This document shows positions 22,556 through 33,463 of a stretch of 64,000 nt of DNA, piece by piece (the stretch's first letter is position 1; every line of letters begins with the position of its first letter). The notes under the pieces are model-generated. The model was not told where the DNA came from. It searched no databases and saw only the letters and a list, made by a program, of their open reading frames with translations. The stretch covers positions 62,001 to 126,000 of the forward strand of contig ONZQ02000014.1 of assembly GCA_900312665.1 (NCBI GenBank). Direction: 5' to 3'. Source of the stretch: Cephalotrichum gorgonifer. Its lineage: Eukaryota; Ascomycota; Sordariomycetes; Microascales; Microascaceae. Both the position numbers and the translations under genes were made by a program.

Positions 22556-24224
22556 TCACGCATACCTGCCATCGGCGGCCTTCTTTCCGTTCCCTTCATA
22601 TAAGGAGCTCGCGCTACTCGCAGCACCCGACCCGTTCTTCCCATGCGCTGCACTCTTGTCGTCCGTAGGGTAGATGAAAGACCCGCCGTCTCCTCCTCCG
22701 ACGACCAGATCGCCTCCACCATTTGCCACCTTTCCGACAACCATTCCCTTGGCAACGCCCTTCAACACGGCCCGTCTCGACACGCCTGTGACGTCAATGT
22801 AGACTAGACCGACGTTCTTGAATCCACTAGTGACATTGGTGGCCACCTCGCCGGCCTCGCTGCCCCAGCGATGGCCAACCACGGTGGACACACTAGCCGA
22901 CGTGCTACCTAGCAGGTTCGCGCCGGCCTGCTCAACGCCGTCGATGACGGTGTTAAAGGCCATCAAGCTCTTGTTGAGCAAGCCCGGCTTATACGTCTCG
23001 ATGGGATTGCCATCAGCATCGTACCCTCTCCCGCCGCCCGACTTTTTCCTCGCCAGGCCCGCCCCGACGTTCTGAGCAAGCCTTCCGATCTGCCCGACAG
23101 TCGCCGCCGAGAAGCCGGCCGCCTTTGTGGAAAAGGTGTTGATCCTGCGGATGCGGTCGTGAGCGGCCGGGGTAAATGTGACCGGTTCGGGGTTGGGCTT
23201 CGTGTTCTTGGTGAAGCTGTCTGCTTGGCTCTGCATGGTCTTGGAGATATAATTCGATGTGGTAACAATCAATCGGGAGGCCTTCGTCGCCGAGGTCACC
23301 ATCGTCGACTTCTTGTAGGCTGGGTGGACACTCTTCTCGACGTAGTCCGGGGGGGCTGGCAGTACCGATATCTTGTTTCCCTCAGTAGGGAACGAAAACT
23401 CCACGGGATCTGTTATCAAGGCGTCAGCTTCTGCAGCCCACATAAGTGGAAGGGGTTTGGGGGGGGGGNGGGGGGGNNNNNNNNNNNNNNNNNNNNAGGG
23501 GGCTGATGACCTTTGGAGCCTGGCTTAACATCGCTATGCTGTTGAATCTGATATTCCCCGCCTAGTTCGCCAAGGACACTTCCATCCTCCTCGTTGATAA
23601 GAACTATCCGGCCGCCGGGATGGGAGCTGCGGCTTCCCTCAGCGTATCCCTCTCCCGGCGCGTAGTCTGCAGGGTTGTACGCCGGCAGCTCCTCACCTGC
23701 GGCCTCGGCGGCCTTGGACGAGGCGCCACGGACCTTCGAGGGCCTTGGAGGAGGCGCCCGCTCGAGGAATGCGGTACACTGGGCGAGGATGGTCTCAAAG
23801 GTGTCAACATCTTCCTGGAGCCCGGGCCTACTCCCGGCCCGCGGGAACTCGATGCGTGTGAAGGCGCCACTATCCGGGCCAAGGTCCCATCGAGGAATGA
23901 GGTAGCTCGAAGGCGGCTGGTGGTAGATCTGAGTGGTCGCAGGCAGGGGAAGATCAAGTTCTGGGGGGAGGTGGAGATGGAGATAGAAGTCGTTCTCAAC
24001 GGCGCCGATGTTTGACGCATCGGCGAACGGTGACGAGGTCGGGACCATCAGGAGCGACAGGGTCTGTCCCCCCGATGGGGTAAGCGATACTTCCTTTCCA
24101 TCGGCGATGTGGTACGCCTTCACATCCTCGATGGCGTAGAGGAGCTTGGGGTCCTGAATTCATAGTTAGAAAATCGTCGTGCGAAGGAACGATTGCTCAC
24201 ACTTACGTGCTGTGCTCCAGACAT
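22556..24224 (-). CDS. Senescence/spartin-domain protein
   Basis: Three exons, 24224-24207, 24153-23511 and 23409-22556, encode 504 aa. Exon 1 is only 18 nt (MSGAQH); intron 1 (53 nt) is GTAAGT...TTCAG. The N-terminal ~210 residues are a beta-rich domain (LLYAIEDVKAYHIADG, SYLIPRWDLG). The C-terminal ~185 residues match the senescence domain found in plant ERD7 and human spartin: TKASRLIVTTSNYISKTM, the Gly-rich TKAAGFSAATVGQIGRLA, then VGHRWGSEAGEVA and FKNVGLVYIDVTG. Such proteins act on lipid droplets and membranes. The sequence ends in a Gly/Ser-rich tail. Intron 2 runs from a weak donor (GTCATC at 23510) to AACAG at 23410 and contains a G-run and assembly gap, so its true length is unknown, but the reading frame closes exactly across it. 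Confidence 0.82.
23469..23496. other. Assembly gap in a G homopolymer
   Basis: A single N at 23469 and 20 Ns at 23477-23496 lie inside a run of G (plus strand). The gap lies wholly within intron 2 of the minus-strand senescence-domain gene, so no coding sequence is lost. Confidence 0.95.
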
Positions 24225-27200
24225 TGTGTCGATTCGATTGTCTGGTGTGTTACGTGGGAAAATGTCGCGCGTAGCGGGGTTGCGCTGGTGTTGAGGGAGG
24301 GGTACTTTGGGTCACAATATGGTGTGACGGGGGGGGGAAGGATTATTGTCTTGTCTGCCAGCCAATATCGACCCTATTATTATTGATAGGCGTGGGTTGA
24401 TGAGTGTATTCCTAGAAGCTTGACGGCCAAGAGATATTCTTGATATTTTCTGCTCCCTAGGAACTGATAGCTTCTCAAACCATTTCGCTGTTTCTGGGCA
24501 TTGGAGGCCACATTCGTAGTGGTTGGTTTGAAACCAGCGGCCTCCAATGACGTCGCCCAGCGACAGCGTCTCTCACACGTTAAGCGCCAACGCCAACCTC
24601 CACACCACCACAGTCTACACAGCCAGCTTTGTGGGTTCCCTGTGTCATTTCTGCCGCAGAGCGTACAATGTAGTGTTTTCTGAGACTCCAACTCCCGAGG
24701 TAGGTGGCGCAGTCCCGTCCGTCCCACTTTTCTGGGACCACCACAATTCTACGAGTAAGTCACTTCTGAGTATCAACCTTCAGATACCAGGTGGGGGATG
24801 AACGAACCTGGACTTCGTTCGAATACAAGTACGCGTAGTCTAATAACTACGGGTGGCCCGTACCGCTCTGGGCGGGAAAGCGCCGCCCACCAAACCCAAC
24901 GTCAGTTTTAGTCTAGCGCCAACGCTAGGGAAAAGCTATCCACAAGTACGAGTTCACTGGCATTGGACAAGGAGGTAATTAATCGTACTTGAAAGCGTTA
25001 ATAACATGATGACCTAAGCCGCCGCCGCCTCTAGCACTTGGCCGGAGAGGGGCATCAACTAACTACAGCCATCCGGGATGACCCACAAGCCCTGGCGCCT
25101 CTTTTCGCTAGGACCCGAGATTCACGGGCACTTGCGACTCATGATCGGACGCTAGTCCCCAACCTCACCATTGGACCAGGATATACATGGCCACGATGCG
25201 AAACTCCAGGGATTAAGCGGACAAGTACAGGCCGACTCGAAGGACGTGCTTTATTATAGTTTTATAGTTTACTTGGCACAGACGATCCCTACCCGACGAT
25301 GCTGCCCAGCTATTACTTGGACTTCCATACCTGTGCCTGGCCTATTTTAGGCGCTCCCAAGGTTGCACAAGATAAATTCCGAGTCCACCGCTTTCTACCC
25401 AAAGCAGACGATTGGGTGGGAGGTAGGGGTGAAGTACAAGTACAGTAGCACTTTGGCGTCTGGGTGCGTGCAGCCTGATGCAGACTGCAGGCCGCCGCTA
25501 TCTTCATCACCACACCCGCGATGGACGTGAGGTACTTGTAACCTTTCGGAACTATTTATTGCCATCAGGACATATCTAAGGGTGCGTACTGGCAGGTAGC
25601 AAAACACACTTGGTGACCCGGCGGCTGTCATTTCGATACCACCATGCAGGAGAGGCCGGAAATGGTCCTTCCAGCATTCCATTCACGAACTCAAGTGCAC
25701 CGGGTGCTCTCTGCTCTCCTGGCGGAGACGTGCTGTTTGTTGCACATTCTGAGCTATCTAGTAGCCTCAGGTGTGGACAGCATACCAGACGATGAGCCTT
25801 CGCGTACAGCTAGGTGTATGGAGTACCCTACTCCTCACTTGGGCACCCCCCGGCAAGGATAATATGCGCCTGTTTCGACGATCGATGCAGACAACACGCG
25901 CCAGTCCGTCATGTAGATTCAACGCCACCCGGGCAAGTACTTGTACAGGAGCAATAAAAGAGTCTTTCAGGGAAACCCGAAAGCAGTCGTCGTTCGAGGA
26001 AGTTCTCATCTCATCCAATACAACCTTGATCCTAAGAGACTGCAAACTGCAGCCTCGCCTATATCTGTCTCATATATAGTACACACGAAAACCTCGCTGG
26101 GTGAGTAGGAGAACTCTGTTACGGCCAGAATGGTCGCGCATGCTTATACAATTATTCGCAAAAGGGTGGCCACCCCTAAAAGAGGAGTGAGATTGAAGTA
26201 TCAATGATCCCAGTACCTCCTACCCTGCTGCATGATAGACCATGCACGAGGACGAAGTAAGCAGCTGCGCTACGCAGGATCAAGCCCATGTGCTCTACAA
26301 TACAAGTACTCGTTACTTACAGCGGAATGTTTGCTTTCCCATCCCAGGCTCATCTGTATCACCGAAGATCGCTCTCCGTGTTTCTTACTGCGTACCTGTA
26401 CAAGTATAGGAAGGGAAAACAAGTTGAATGGGTCCGGTCCCAGCATGGTCATGGGTGAAGGCGAGCGGGCTACCGTGTATCTCCTACCACGGGAATGAGG
26501 GACGGGACAGGAAGGAGCGACAGCGAAATGAGCGCCTGGGGCGCTGGCTCCCGCTCAGAGAAATACCCTGCATACTCAGAAGGAACCCTCGACCCAGAAA
26601 TGTTAGGAGGTACCCGGTGAGTTCAGAGTAACACGGAGTAACTCTTTGGTGCACAGGTCGGCACAAGTCCGACGTGCTACTTCGTGGGCGTTTGATGTTA
26701 CCGGTTATTAGGAAACGCCTTAGCCACAGCCGACCATGAGATGTGAAAATTGGGAGGTGCATGGCAGGTGAATTTAGCACCAGCCTGTCCCTCTCCTTCC
26801 CCACACTCGACACAACGCTAGCTCACCCTTACCGCGCCGAGCCCGCAATTCGAACTGTCGAGATACTCCACCTTCCACCTCCACAGCTCCATTCCTGCCC
26901 GTCTGCTATTCTTATTCCTCGACTAGACTCCCGCCACGATCCGGCATAGCTGAATGTTTCGCTTATTCGTACTTCAGATAATAAGTGGTATCTGATATTG
27001 GAGTTTGTCGCCGTCCCGCCTCTAGCCGTGTCCGTATGTGACCATTTCGTCGCCGTCCCTCGTGCCCATCCTCTCGTTCTCTTCCCAGTCGACCAGCCGC
27101 CGCTTATCTCCAGAACATCTCAACTTTACATCACCTTGCCTATCCGTCTATACCTGCACACGGCGTTATCTCCACCCTGGAATTCTCTCATCTAGTGTCT

Positions 27201-28257
27201 AGGAGGTTCCTTGTCGGGGATAATTTTCGTTGAAACCCGGGTCGGCCTTATTCTCTTCTTCCATCGACTCAGCCCTTGACGTCGTTAGGAGTCTTCTACC
27301 GGTACAGGATCCGACTTGTCAAGTCACGCCTACTGCGACTCCAATTCATCAATTCTTGCTTCAAATTAACTTCCCTTTCCCTTGCCCTAAGGGTGATTGC
27401 CTGCCAGGAGGTCGCCTATTTGAACGCCCACTCGTTCGCTCCCACCCCACTTAGCGGCAAGTCCGAAGCGGTCTCGGTTTGCTGTAGTGTTGTGACCCTG
27501 TCACACACAACACAACCCGGCATTTTCACGCACTTCCTCTCCCCAGGCATTTCCCACCGAAAGTGTCTGTCTCCTGTGGGGCATACGACCTCTCATCTGC
27601 CCGTCCAGCGCCTGTGCCACCACGGTAGGCTCTGCCTTATCCACCCCGCCTTCCACGCGCATTGGAGAAGAGAGTTGATTCAGGACGCCCCATTCCCCGG
27701 CGCCCTTCTTCTTCTCTCGTGGATGTCCTCGCCCTGCCTTCCCGTTTCCCAGGTCGATATCCGCCAGGGCCGCGCCTCGGGGTGTGTTCCACTTGTATAT
27801 CCTACAGCACTGGCGTCATACTGAGCGCGCGGTGTGAGTTTCCACCCAGGCGCCGTCCTCTTTGGTGTCATTGTCAACCACACCACCTCATCTGGCCCCC
27901 TTCGCTCCCGCAGTTCTAGCCCGTCACTCAGGTCCGTAAGAGGGCCAAACCGCGACAATTTCTTCCCAATTTCGAATCGAGTCTATCCTCTCCCCCCCCG
28001 ATCCGTCGGATATCGACGAACCTCACGACGCACACTCCACCGTGTCTAGCCCGTATACCAAGAACGAGGAGGCCTGTGACCGTGCAGCTCCAAGGGTTGG
28101 GGCTAGCCATCTCGATCCAGTCGGACAGGCCACCATCAGAGTTTACGGCCAACCCCAAACACAATCCGAATCGGCAGATGCGGTGAACGACCCCAGAACT
28201 GTCGAGGACAGGCCTGCGTGGTCGGCCACGCCTCGTCAGGACGAAAAGCGGCCCAGG
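24225..28257. other. 4-kb intergenic region upstream of the Zn2Cys6 gene
   Basis: No supportable gene. It contains a nested inverted repeat at 24500-24548 and a cluster of TACAAGTA/TACTTGTA words between about 24.8 and 26.4 kb. From about 26.8 kb the plus strand becomes pyrimidine-rich (ctcc, cccttt, tcttc runs), which reads as a long leader of the downstream regulator. A good donor-like GTAAGA is at 27936 and pyrimidine-preceded AG acceptors are at 27912 and 28049, so leader introns are likely. Confidence 0.5.
24500..24548. repeat. Nested inverted repeat
   Basis: The outer arms attggaggcc (24500-24509) and ggcctccaat (24539-24548) are exact reverse complements. Inside lies a second palindrome, tggttt-g-aaacca (24524-24536). 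The two could form a stacked hairpin. No flanking direct repeat was recognised. Confidence 0.7.
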
Positions 28258-30870
28258 ATGACTCGGCCACCCCTGAGATCGAGCATCGCTTGCCTGAGGT
28301 GTCGGAGGTCCAAGATAAAGTGCGATAATGATGGTGGCACCGCTCCCTGCGAGACCTGTATCAAGGGAGGCCATAAATGCCAGTACCCTGACGTGGCCGC
28401 CCCGCCCACGAGGCGGTCGGACCCGAACGTCGTGAAGCAGGAGCGGGACAGTGCTCCCGAGAAGAAGAGGAAGAGAATGGACGACATCTCGGGATGGGTA
28501 ACGCAACGATCTGCCGCCTACGCCGAGGAAGTGCTGTCGTATCCTTTCCTTAGGGGAGAGCTCTGGGACCAGGTATTTACCATATATAAACTACACTTCT
28601 CAACCGAACTACCCTTTCTACATATGGCTACCCTCAAGGAGAAGATAGATCTGAAACAGAAGGGGCACTTGGAAACCGATCACGACGTCAACCTTGTTCT
28701 GCTAGGCGTCCTTACACTTACTGCCCGGTTCCATGCAGACCTTGTCAAGTACGTCGCGGCCATCTCCTCTTTTGGAAGCTCTCGATCCCGGCCAACCTCT
28801 GGCAAGGTGGATCCGAACTCGGCATCCGAGTTCTATGCGACTGCTCTCGCCACCGCCCTAGGGTCACTCCCGGGAGCCATAGCGCGTGTTAGCGTGGAAC
28901 GTGTGCAGGCCTTCCTCATGCTAGGACTCTACGAGTGGACGCGCAACCGTCCCCAGGCTGGTGTCAGGGCATGGATGTATGTCGGCACAGCGATCCGGAT
29001 GGCCCAGGCCCTCCGTCTCGGCTACGGCGATAAACCCGGACAGTCAACCGGATCCGCACGGGGGCGGTCGGGCCCGTCAGGTCCTTCAAAAGTCTCCCCA
29101 TCAGACTGGATAATAGAGAAGGAGACGAGGCGACGGACCATGTTTAGTTGCCTAATTTTAGACCGACTCCTGGCGGTAGGAGATGACCGCGCATCGATGA
29201 TCAGCACTTCCGACCTGCATATCCAGCTTCCATGTTCCGAGGTTGCCTTCGACCTGGCGTCCGAGGTCTATACAGGCTTCCTGAATGAGGGCGATGAGGT
29301 ACAGCCACGTGATCCCAAATTCCCTTCAGATGACAGCGTCCTTAGCCGGTTCGTGAAGCTGGTGGATCTGTGGGGGGAGATCACCCGATACAGCTTCAGC
29401 GGAGGTCGCGCGACCGAGTCTGGCCACCGACCATGGGACGAGAACTCGACCTTTAGGAAACTCAGGCGGCGACTTGATGACTTCTATGCGAGCCTTCCTG
29501 AGACGTTTACCCTATCGACGAAGAACTTCTTTCGCCACGATAACCACCAAGCCACGAGCATGTACGTCTCGCTACATATGCTAGGCTCGGTCTGTCAGAT
29601 CATGATACACCGAGAATATATACCCTTCATTCCGATACGTTGCGAGAGGCCCTCTGGGCCCTTGGACCCGCCTCTGATCGTGGACGAAGGCCCAGCGGGC
29701 TTTTGGATGGAGAGCGCGGAGCACGTCTTCCGATCTGCTCGCGACATCGTAGAATTGATCGGGTTGGCGGGGGACAAGCTCCCACAGTCATCCCTGGTCC
29801 TCTTCGCGATCTGGACTTCGGCCTTCTGCGGCCTCTACGCCATTCATTTCCCGCATATGGATACTGAGGGTTACATGAGCGAGTCTGGAGACGTCGAGAG
29901 CCAGCGGGAAGCCATTCGCGACATGACGAAAGAAAGCGCGACAGGGACCACGTACCATGCGCTCGAGAAATTGTCGTCATATCTCCCGCTAGCATCGACC
30001 TACATTAAGATATTTGGGGATTGTGACCGTTACTTTGCTCAGGTGACAAACGACTTTCACAAGCGCGAGGGGAAGAATAACGGACGGGACCATACCGCGG
30101 GTCGTCGGGCCGGAGGGCGGGGGGGCGTGGAGGGAGGTGGGGGCCGAGAGTGGAGAACACACAAGGGGAAGATTACGAGCAACGGAAACATCTTCCCGTC
30201 CGAAGACGACCGCAATGCAACTCGCGAAGGCTCAGACACTTCTCACACGCGTTCTCCGGACAGGGACGGGCCATCGGTGGCCGAGCCTCACTACAACAGC
30301 AGCAGCAGCAGCGGCAGCCACAGGGATGGCAGTGGCAATGGCGCCGGTACCGGGACCGGGACCGGCGGCAACATGGCCATCCCAACAACCCCGTCTCTTG
30401 CCAGCGCCTCTCCCCGACCTGCCAACGCCAGTCTCTCCTCCGCAACCATCTCCCCTGTGGCGTTTACACCTATCAACAGCGGCGCCACGAGCCACCACGG
30501 GCCGGCTCCAAGCGAGGAGACGTCACCGCATATTGACGGGACTTATAGGGCGCCGCAGATAGCACAGGAGGCTCTCCTGAGAAGCCAGTACTACTCAATG
30601 GATCCGCCCCCAGCTCTCCACAATACCTTCGAGGCGCCCCATGAGGTGTCCCCCGACGGAGCACACTACCCAAGCGATCCGGCCTCGTATCTCGAGCACG
30701 AGAGCGACCGGATCAGCGCAGTCCAGGGTGAGATGTTCGGGCCCGAGGAGTTGACCTACTCGTTTGCGTTATTCCAGCCGCCGGTGTGGGATTCTCAGTA
30801 CTTCGAGGAAAAGGGACAGCACGCGCCGGAAATGTTCATGTCCGCATCGGCGATCGGACACCCAGCATGA
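28258..30870 (+). CDS. Zn2Cys6 fungal transcription factor
   Basis: A binuclear zinc cluster begins six residues after the MTRPPLRSS start region: Cys-x2-Cys-x6-Cys-x8-Cys-x2-Cys-x6-Cys, reading CLRCRRSKIKC ... CETCIKGGHKC. It is followed by a basic linker (KKRKRMDD) and a fungal-specific transcription factor domain (FLHMATLKEKI, then AFLMLGLYEWTRNRPQAGVR, AWMYVGTAIRMAQALRLGYG and RRRTMFSCLILDRLLAVGDD). The C-terminal ~250 residues are low-complexity (Ser run from AGC repeats at about 30296, Gly/Thr runs) and could activate transcription. The start is unresolved: 28258 is the first in-frame ATG and gives 870 aa, but the frame is open back to 27940 with protein-like composition, so a spliced upstream exon or longer N-terminus is likely. 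DNA target and pathway cannot be told from sequence. No enzyme genes sit beside it. Confidence 0.88.
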   Translation: MTRPPLRSSIACLRCRRSKIKCDNDGGTAPCETCIKGGHKCQYPDVAAPPTRRSDPNVVKQERDSAPEKKRKRMDDISGWVTQRSAAYAEEVLSYPFLRGELWDQVFTIYKLHFSTELPFLHMATLKEKIDLKQKGHLETDHDVNLVLLGVLTLTARFHADLVKYVAAISSFGSSRSRPTSGKVDPNSASEFYATALATALGSLPGAIARVSVERVQAFLMLGLYEWTRNRPQAGVRAWMYVGTAIRMAQALRLGYGDKPGQSTGSARGRSGPSGPSKVSPSDWIIEKETRRRTMFSCLILDRLLAVGDDRASMISTSDLHIQLPCSEVAFDLASEVYTGFLNEGDEVQPRDPKFPSDDSVLSRFVKLVDLWGEITRYSFSGGRATESGHRPWDENSTFRKLRRRLDDFYASLPETFTLSTKNFFRHDNHQATSMYVSLHMLGSVCQIMIHREYIPFIPIRCERPSGPLDPPLIVDEGPAGFWMESAEHVFRSARDIVELIGLAGDKLPQSSLVLFAIWTSAFCGLYAIHFPHMDTEGYMSESGDVESQREAIRDMTKESATGTTYHALEKLSSYLPLASTYIKIFGDCDRYFAQVTNDFHKREGKNNGRDHTAGRRAGGRGGVEGGGGREWRTHKGKITSNGNIFPSEDDRNATREGSDTSHTRSPDRDGPSVAEPHYNSSSSSGSHRDGSGNGAGTGTGTGGNMAIPTTPSLASASPRPANASLSSATISPVAFTPINSGATSHHGPAPSEETSPHIDGTYRAPQIAQEALLRSQYYSMDPPPALHNTFEAPHEVSPDGAHYPSDPASYLEHESDRISAVQGEMFGPEELTYSFALFQPPVWDSQYFEEKGQHAPEMFMSASAIGHPA

Positions 30871-33278
30871 TGACGGCGAGGCGAGGCGCGGCCTGGCCCC
30901 TGCGCTGATCGGACCACGCCTGGCTATGGGCGAAGCATCTGACCTGCATAGCATTTCCCCACCTTCTGCTCGTATGTGTTTTCGGACCTTTCCTTGTTTC
31001 CGCGCGGGGTGCTTTCAAGCGAGTTTTTGGATCCAATTATATGAGAACAGTTAGGGGGGGGAAAGGGGGGGGGGGGGGGGTAAGGGGCGCAAGAGCGGGG
31101 CGGACATCCATATATGATTCCATGTCGTAAGAAGAAAAACCGGGGCTCCTGTGGGTTATCTTCTGACTATGCGGTGGTTTACCTTCTTCAATCGGCACCT
31201 CCTCTGAGATTCGATTCAAAGGGGTGAGGGAGAAGTCCCATGACATTGGTTCTGCTCGTCCTTGTAGCAGGTAGAATACATTCGACGAGGGTGGATGCCA
31301 TGGATACAACAACATAATGATGACTATCTAGCGCGTCGCTTGAATTTTACAACCTGAGAGAGGGGGGAAGGGGGGGTTCATGATATGACCGTCCTTTTCC
31401 CCTGTTTTGCCCAGTCGCCGGCTCGCAATTGCTCAACCCGAGATACCCATCAACCGCTGTTTTAAGTTAAGCGCTCTTAGAATTATCTCACCCTTCGAGA
31501 GTGATCTCACAGGCTGTGTGTATTTCAGGTAGCAGATGATGTCGGTTAAAGAGGGCTTTATCATTGGAGGCGAGGCGGCACATGATTCCTGATGTTCACA
31601 TTTGGGTTCGAGGTAACAGGTACTTATATTTATGTCTTTTGTCAGCGAGGTCATGTATGGAAAGAGGAAGTACAAGGCCCAATCCAAGTACTCGTATGTA
31701 AGTCCATACGATAGAGTTAATACCGGTTTAGCACGCCGATGAAGCAGGCAATGCACGGGGGGAGGGAAGAGGGGTAGATGACCAGGTGGTTACGTAGGGG
31801 GAGGTCCGGACTGGCCACGGGATGGGAAACCCCCACACGGGGACACGGGGGGGTTCCTAACAAATTCGGCGAGGTGCAGGACAAGGGGCTTTTCGGGGAT
31901 CCGGGGTTGCCGCCCAGGGCTAGGGCAGAGCTCGAGACTCGGAATGCCGGGTGTCCTGAGGGCTGGTAAAGCCCGCCGTACAGGATCCTAGTCGGAAATA
32001 GAGTACGGACAGGTGGTAGTATTGGTAAGTCTATCCCGAGCCATGTAGCTGGTGATGGGGACACTCACTGAAGTAGCCAAACGGGGGAGAAATTGATTAG
32101 TAAATAAGCTCCTCACGGACCCTTGTACTCCGTTCGGCGGGTGGGGGCGGGTGGGGCCACCATGACACCCATGCACGACTGCGGCGGGGCCAGGCACGCC
32201 AAGCCTGGCAACTCCAACCTGACATGCGCGGAGAGCTCCTTCCAAGCTTCCAGGCATCGAGCTTGGTGTTATAAGCCTGGTCAGATATACATCTTGTGAT
32301 CGCGGCAGGATGAGATGAGTTACCACTGGGGTAATTGGCCACCGCCACATTAGAGCTCGCCCCTCACTCCTTGCCCCTCACCATGAACGTCTCACCCCTC
32401 ACGTCTCACCCCTCATCCCCTCACACCAGGTACACATGTTACTCCCCCGGAGCGGAGACTCTGGTCCATTACATTTCCTTTTACCATGACCAACCGAGTA
32501 GCCAGGCCGCCTCGGGTCTAGGTTGAGGTCGCTTACCCCATGTACACGCGTGCACGGATCTGCCGAGGATGTGAGTGTACTCTGGGTGAGGTATCCATGC
32601 TTATCCCCAGACTTGTTCCATCCATTTGGAATCAGGGCCATAACCTGGATTGGGTGAATTGCATCTCGTTGTGTGACATACACCAGACTTTGATCTGGCA
32701 TCTCGCGTAGGACTAGCTAGCTACCTCCATCGCGGGACAGCTAGCTCAGCTCGACAAGTTCCTTGGACGAGAAAGAAAGAGACCATCGTTAATACGGCGG
32801 CGGCCATTGTCTTTCTGGCGCGGCGCTACGGCATAACATTTCCCACCAAACTACCGACAGTATGTCCGGACATACTTCAAGATGTCGATTGGGGGAGACC
32901 CGCCAGGCGCTTGGTCGGGAAGCTCGGAGTACTTTCAAGCTATTCGTCGAGCTATGATGAGCATTACTCCGTAATACTCCATAAAACTCCATACTTCGGA
33001 CGTCGTAGTCGGATGGACGAGACAAGTTTGACTAGACTGGAACCGGCGAGGTGGTGGGGAGTACCCACTCAGGTGCACCCAAAGGCGTGGGAGTGGCGTC
33101 AAGCTGGGGAGGGGGGTTAATAATAATGCATCTAGTTTTGGGTTCGAGGACGAATATGGATACGAGTATGGAGTGCGCAGTGTATGTAATGTCAAGTATA
33201 CCTGCGTCCGGAGTGGAGTACGTGCACTTAACGAAGGCAGATGAGCTGAGCTGAGCTCGAAGCTTGCCCTGTTAAAAC

Positions 33279-33299
33279 CCTACAACCTACAACCTACAA
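33279..33299 (+). repeat. (CCTACAA)x3 tandem repeat in the EGT1 promoter
   Basis: Three exact copies of cctacaa lie 18 bp upstream of the TATA box of the EGT1 gene. They could be a repeated regulator site or a simple repeat. Confidence 0.6.
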
Positions 33300-33316
33300 C
33301 CGTGCATCACTCACTC

Positions 33317-33323
33317 TATATAA
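33317..33323 (+). promoter_or_regulatory. TATA box of EGT1
   Basis: Tatataa at 33317-33323 lies 141 bp before the EGT1 ATG at 33464, within an AT-richer stretch flanked by pyrimidine tracts. Position and sequence fit a fungal core promoter; no experiment supports it. Confidence 0.5.
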
Positions 33324-33463
33324 TACTCCTAAATTATCCTCGCAACTTCTTACTATCCTGCTGAAGTTCGTCTCAGTCCTATATTGTCCCTAGCGTTTCC
33401 GTGCTATCAGGTTCAACTAGTTTCCGAGCCTACCAACAACACGCAAACGACGCCGCCAACAAG

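Larger units (their letters stand above)
30871..33463. other. 2.6-kb intergenic region between the Zn2Cys6 and EGT1 genes
   Basis: No supportable gene. It contains a G16 run at 31065-31080, purine/pyrimidine repeats near 32385-32430 (cacccctcacgtctcaccc), and the EGT1 promoter at its right end. Confidence 0.5.

Noticed and set aside
27276..27824. 182-codon frame upstream of the Zn2Cys6 gene
   Set aside because: Its Pro/Ser/Leu composition is what a pyrimidine-rich leader gives in any frame; no motif. Could still contain part of a leader exon.
33401..33463. N-terminal extension of Egt1 from a GTG at 33401
   Set aside because: The ATG at 33464 has a good context and the family N-terminus is variable; nothing supports a GTG start.
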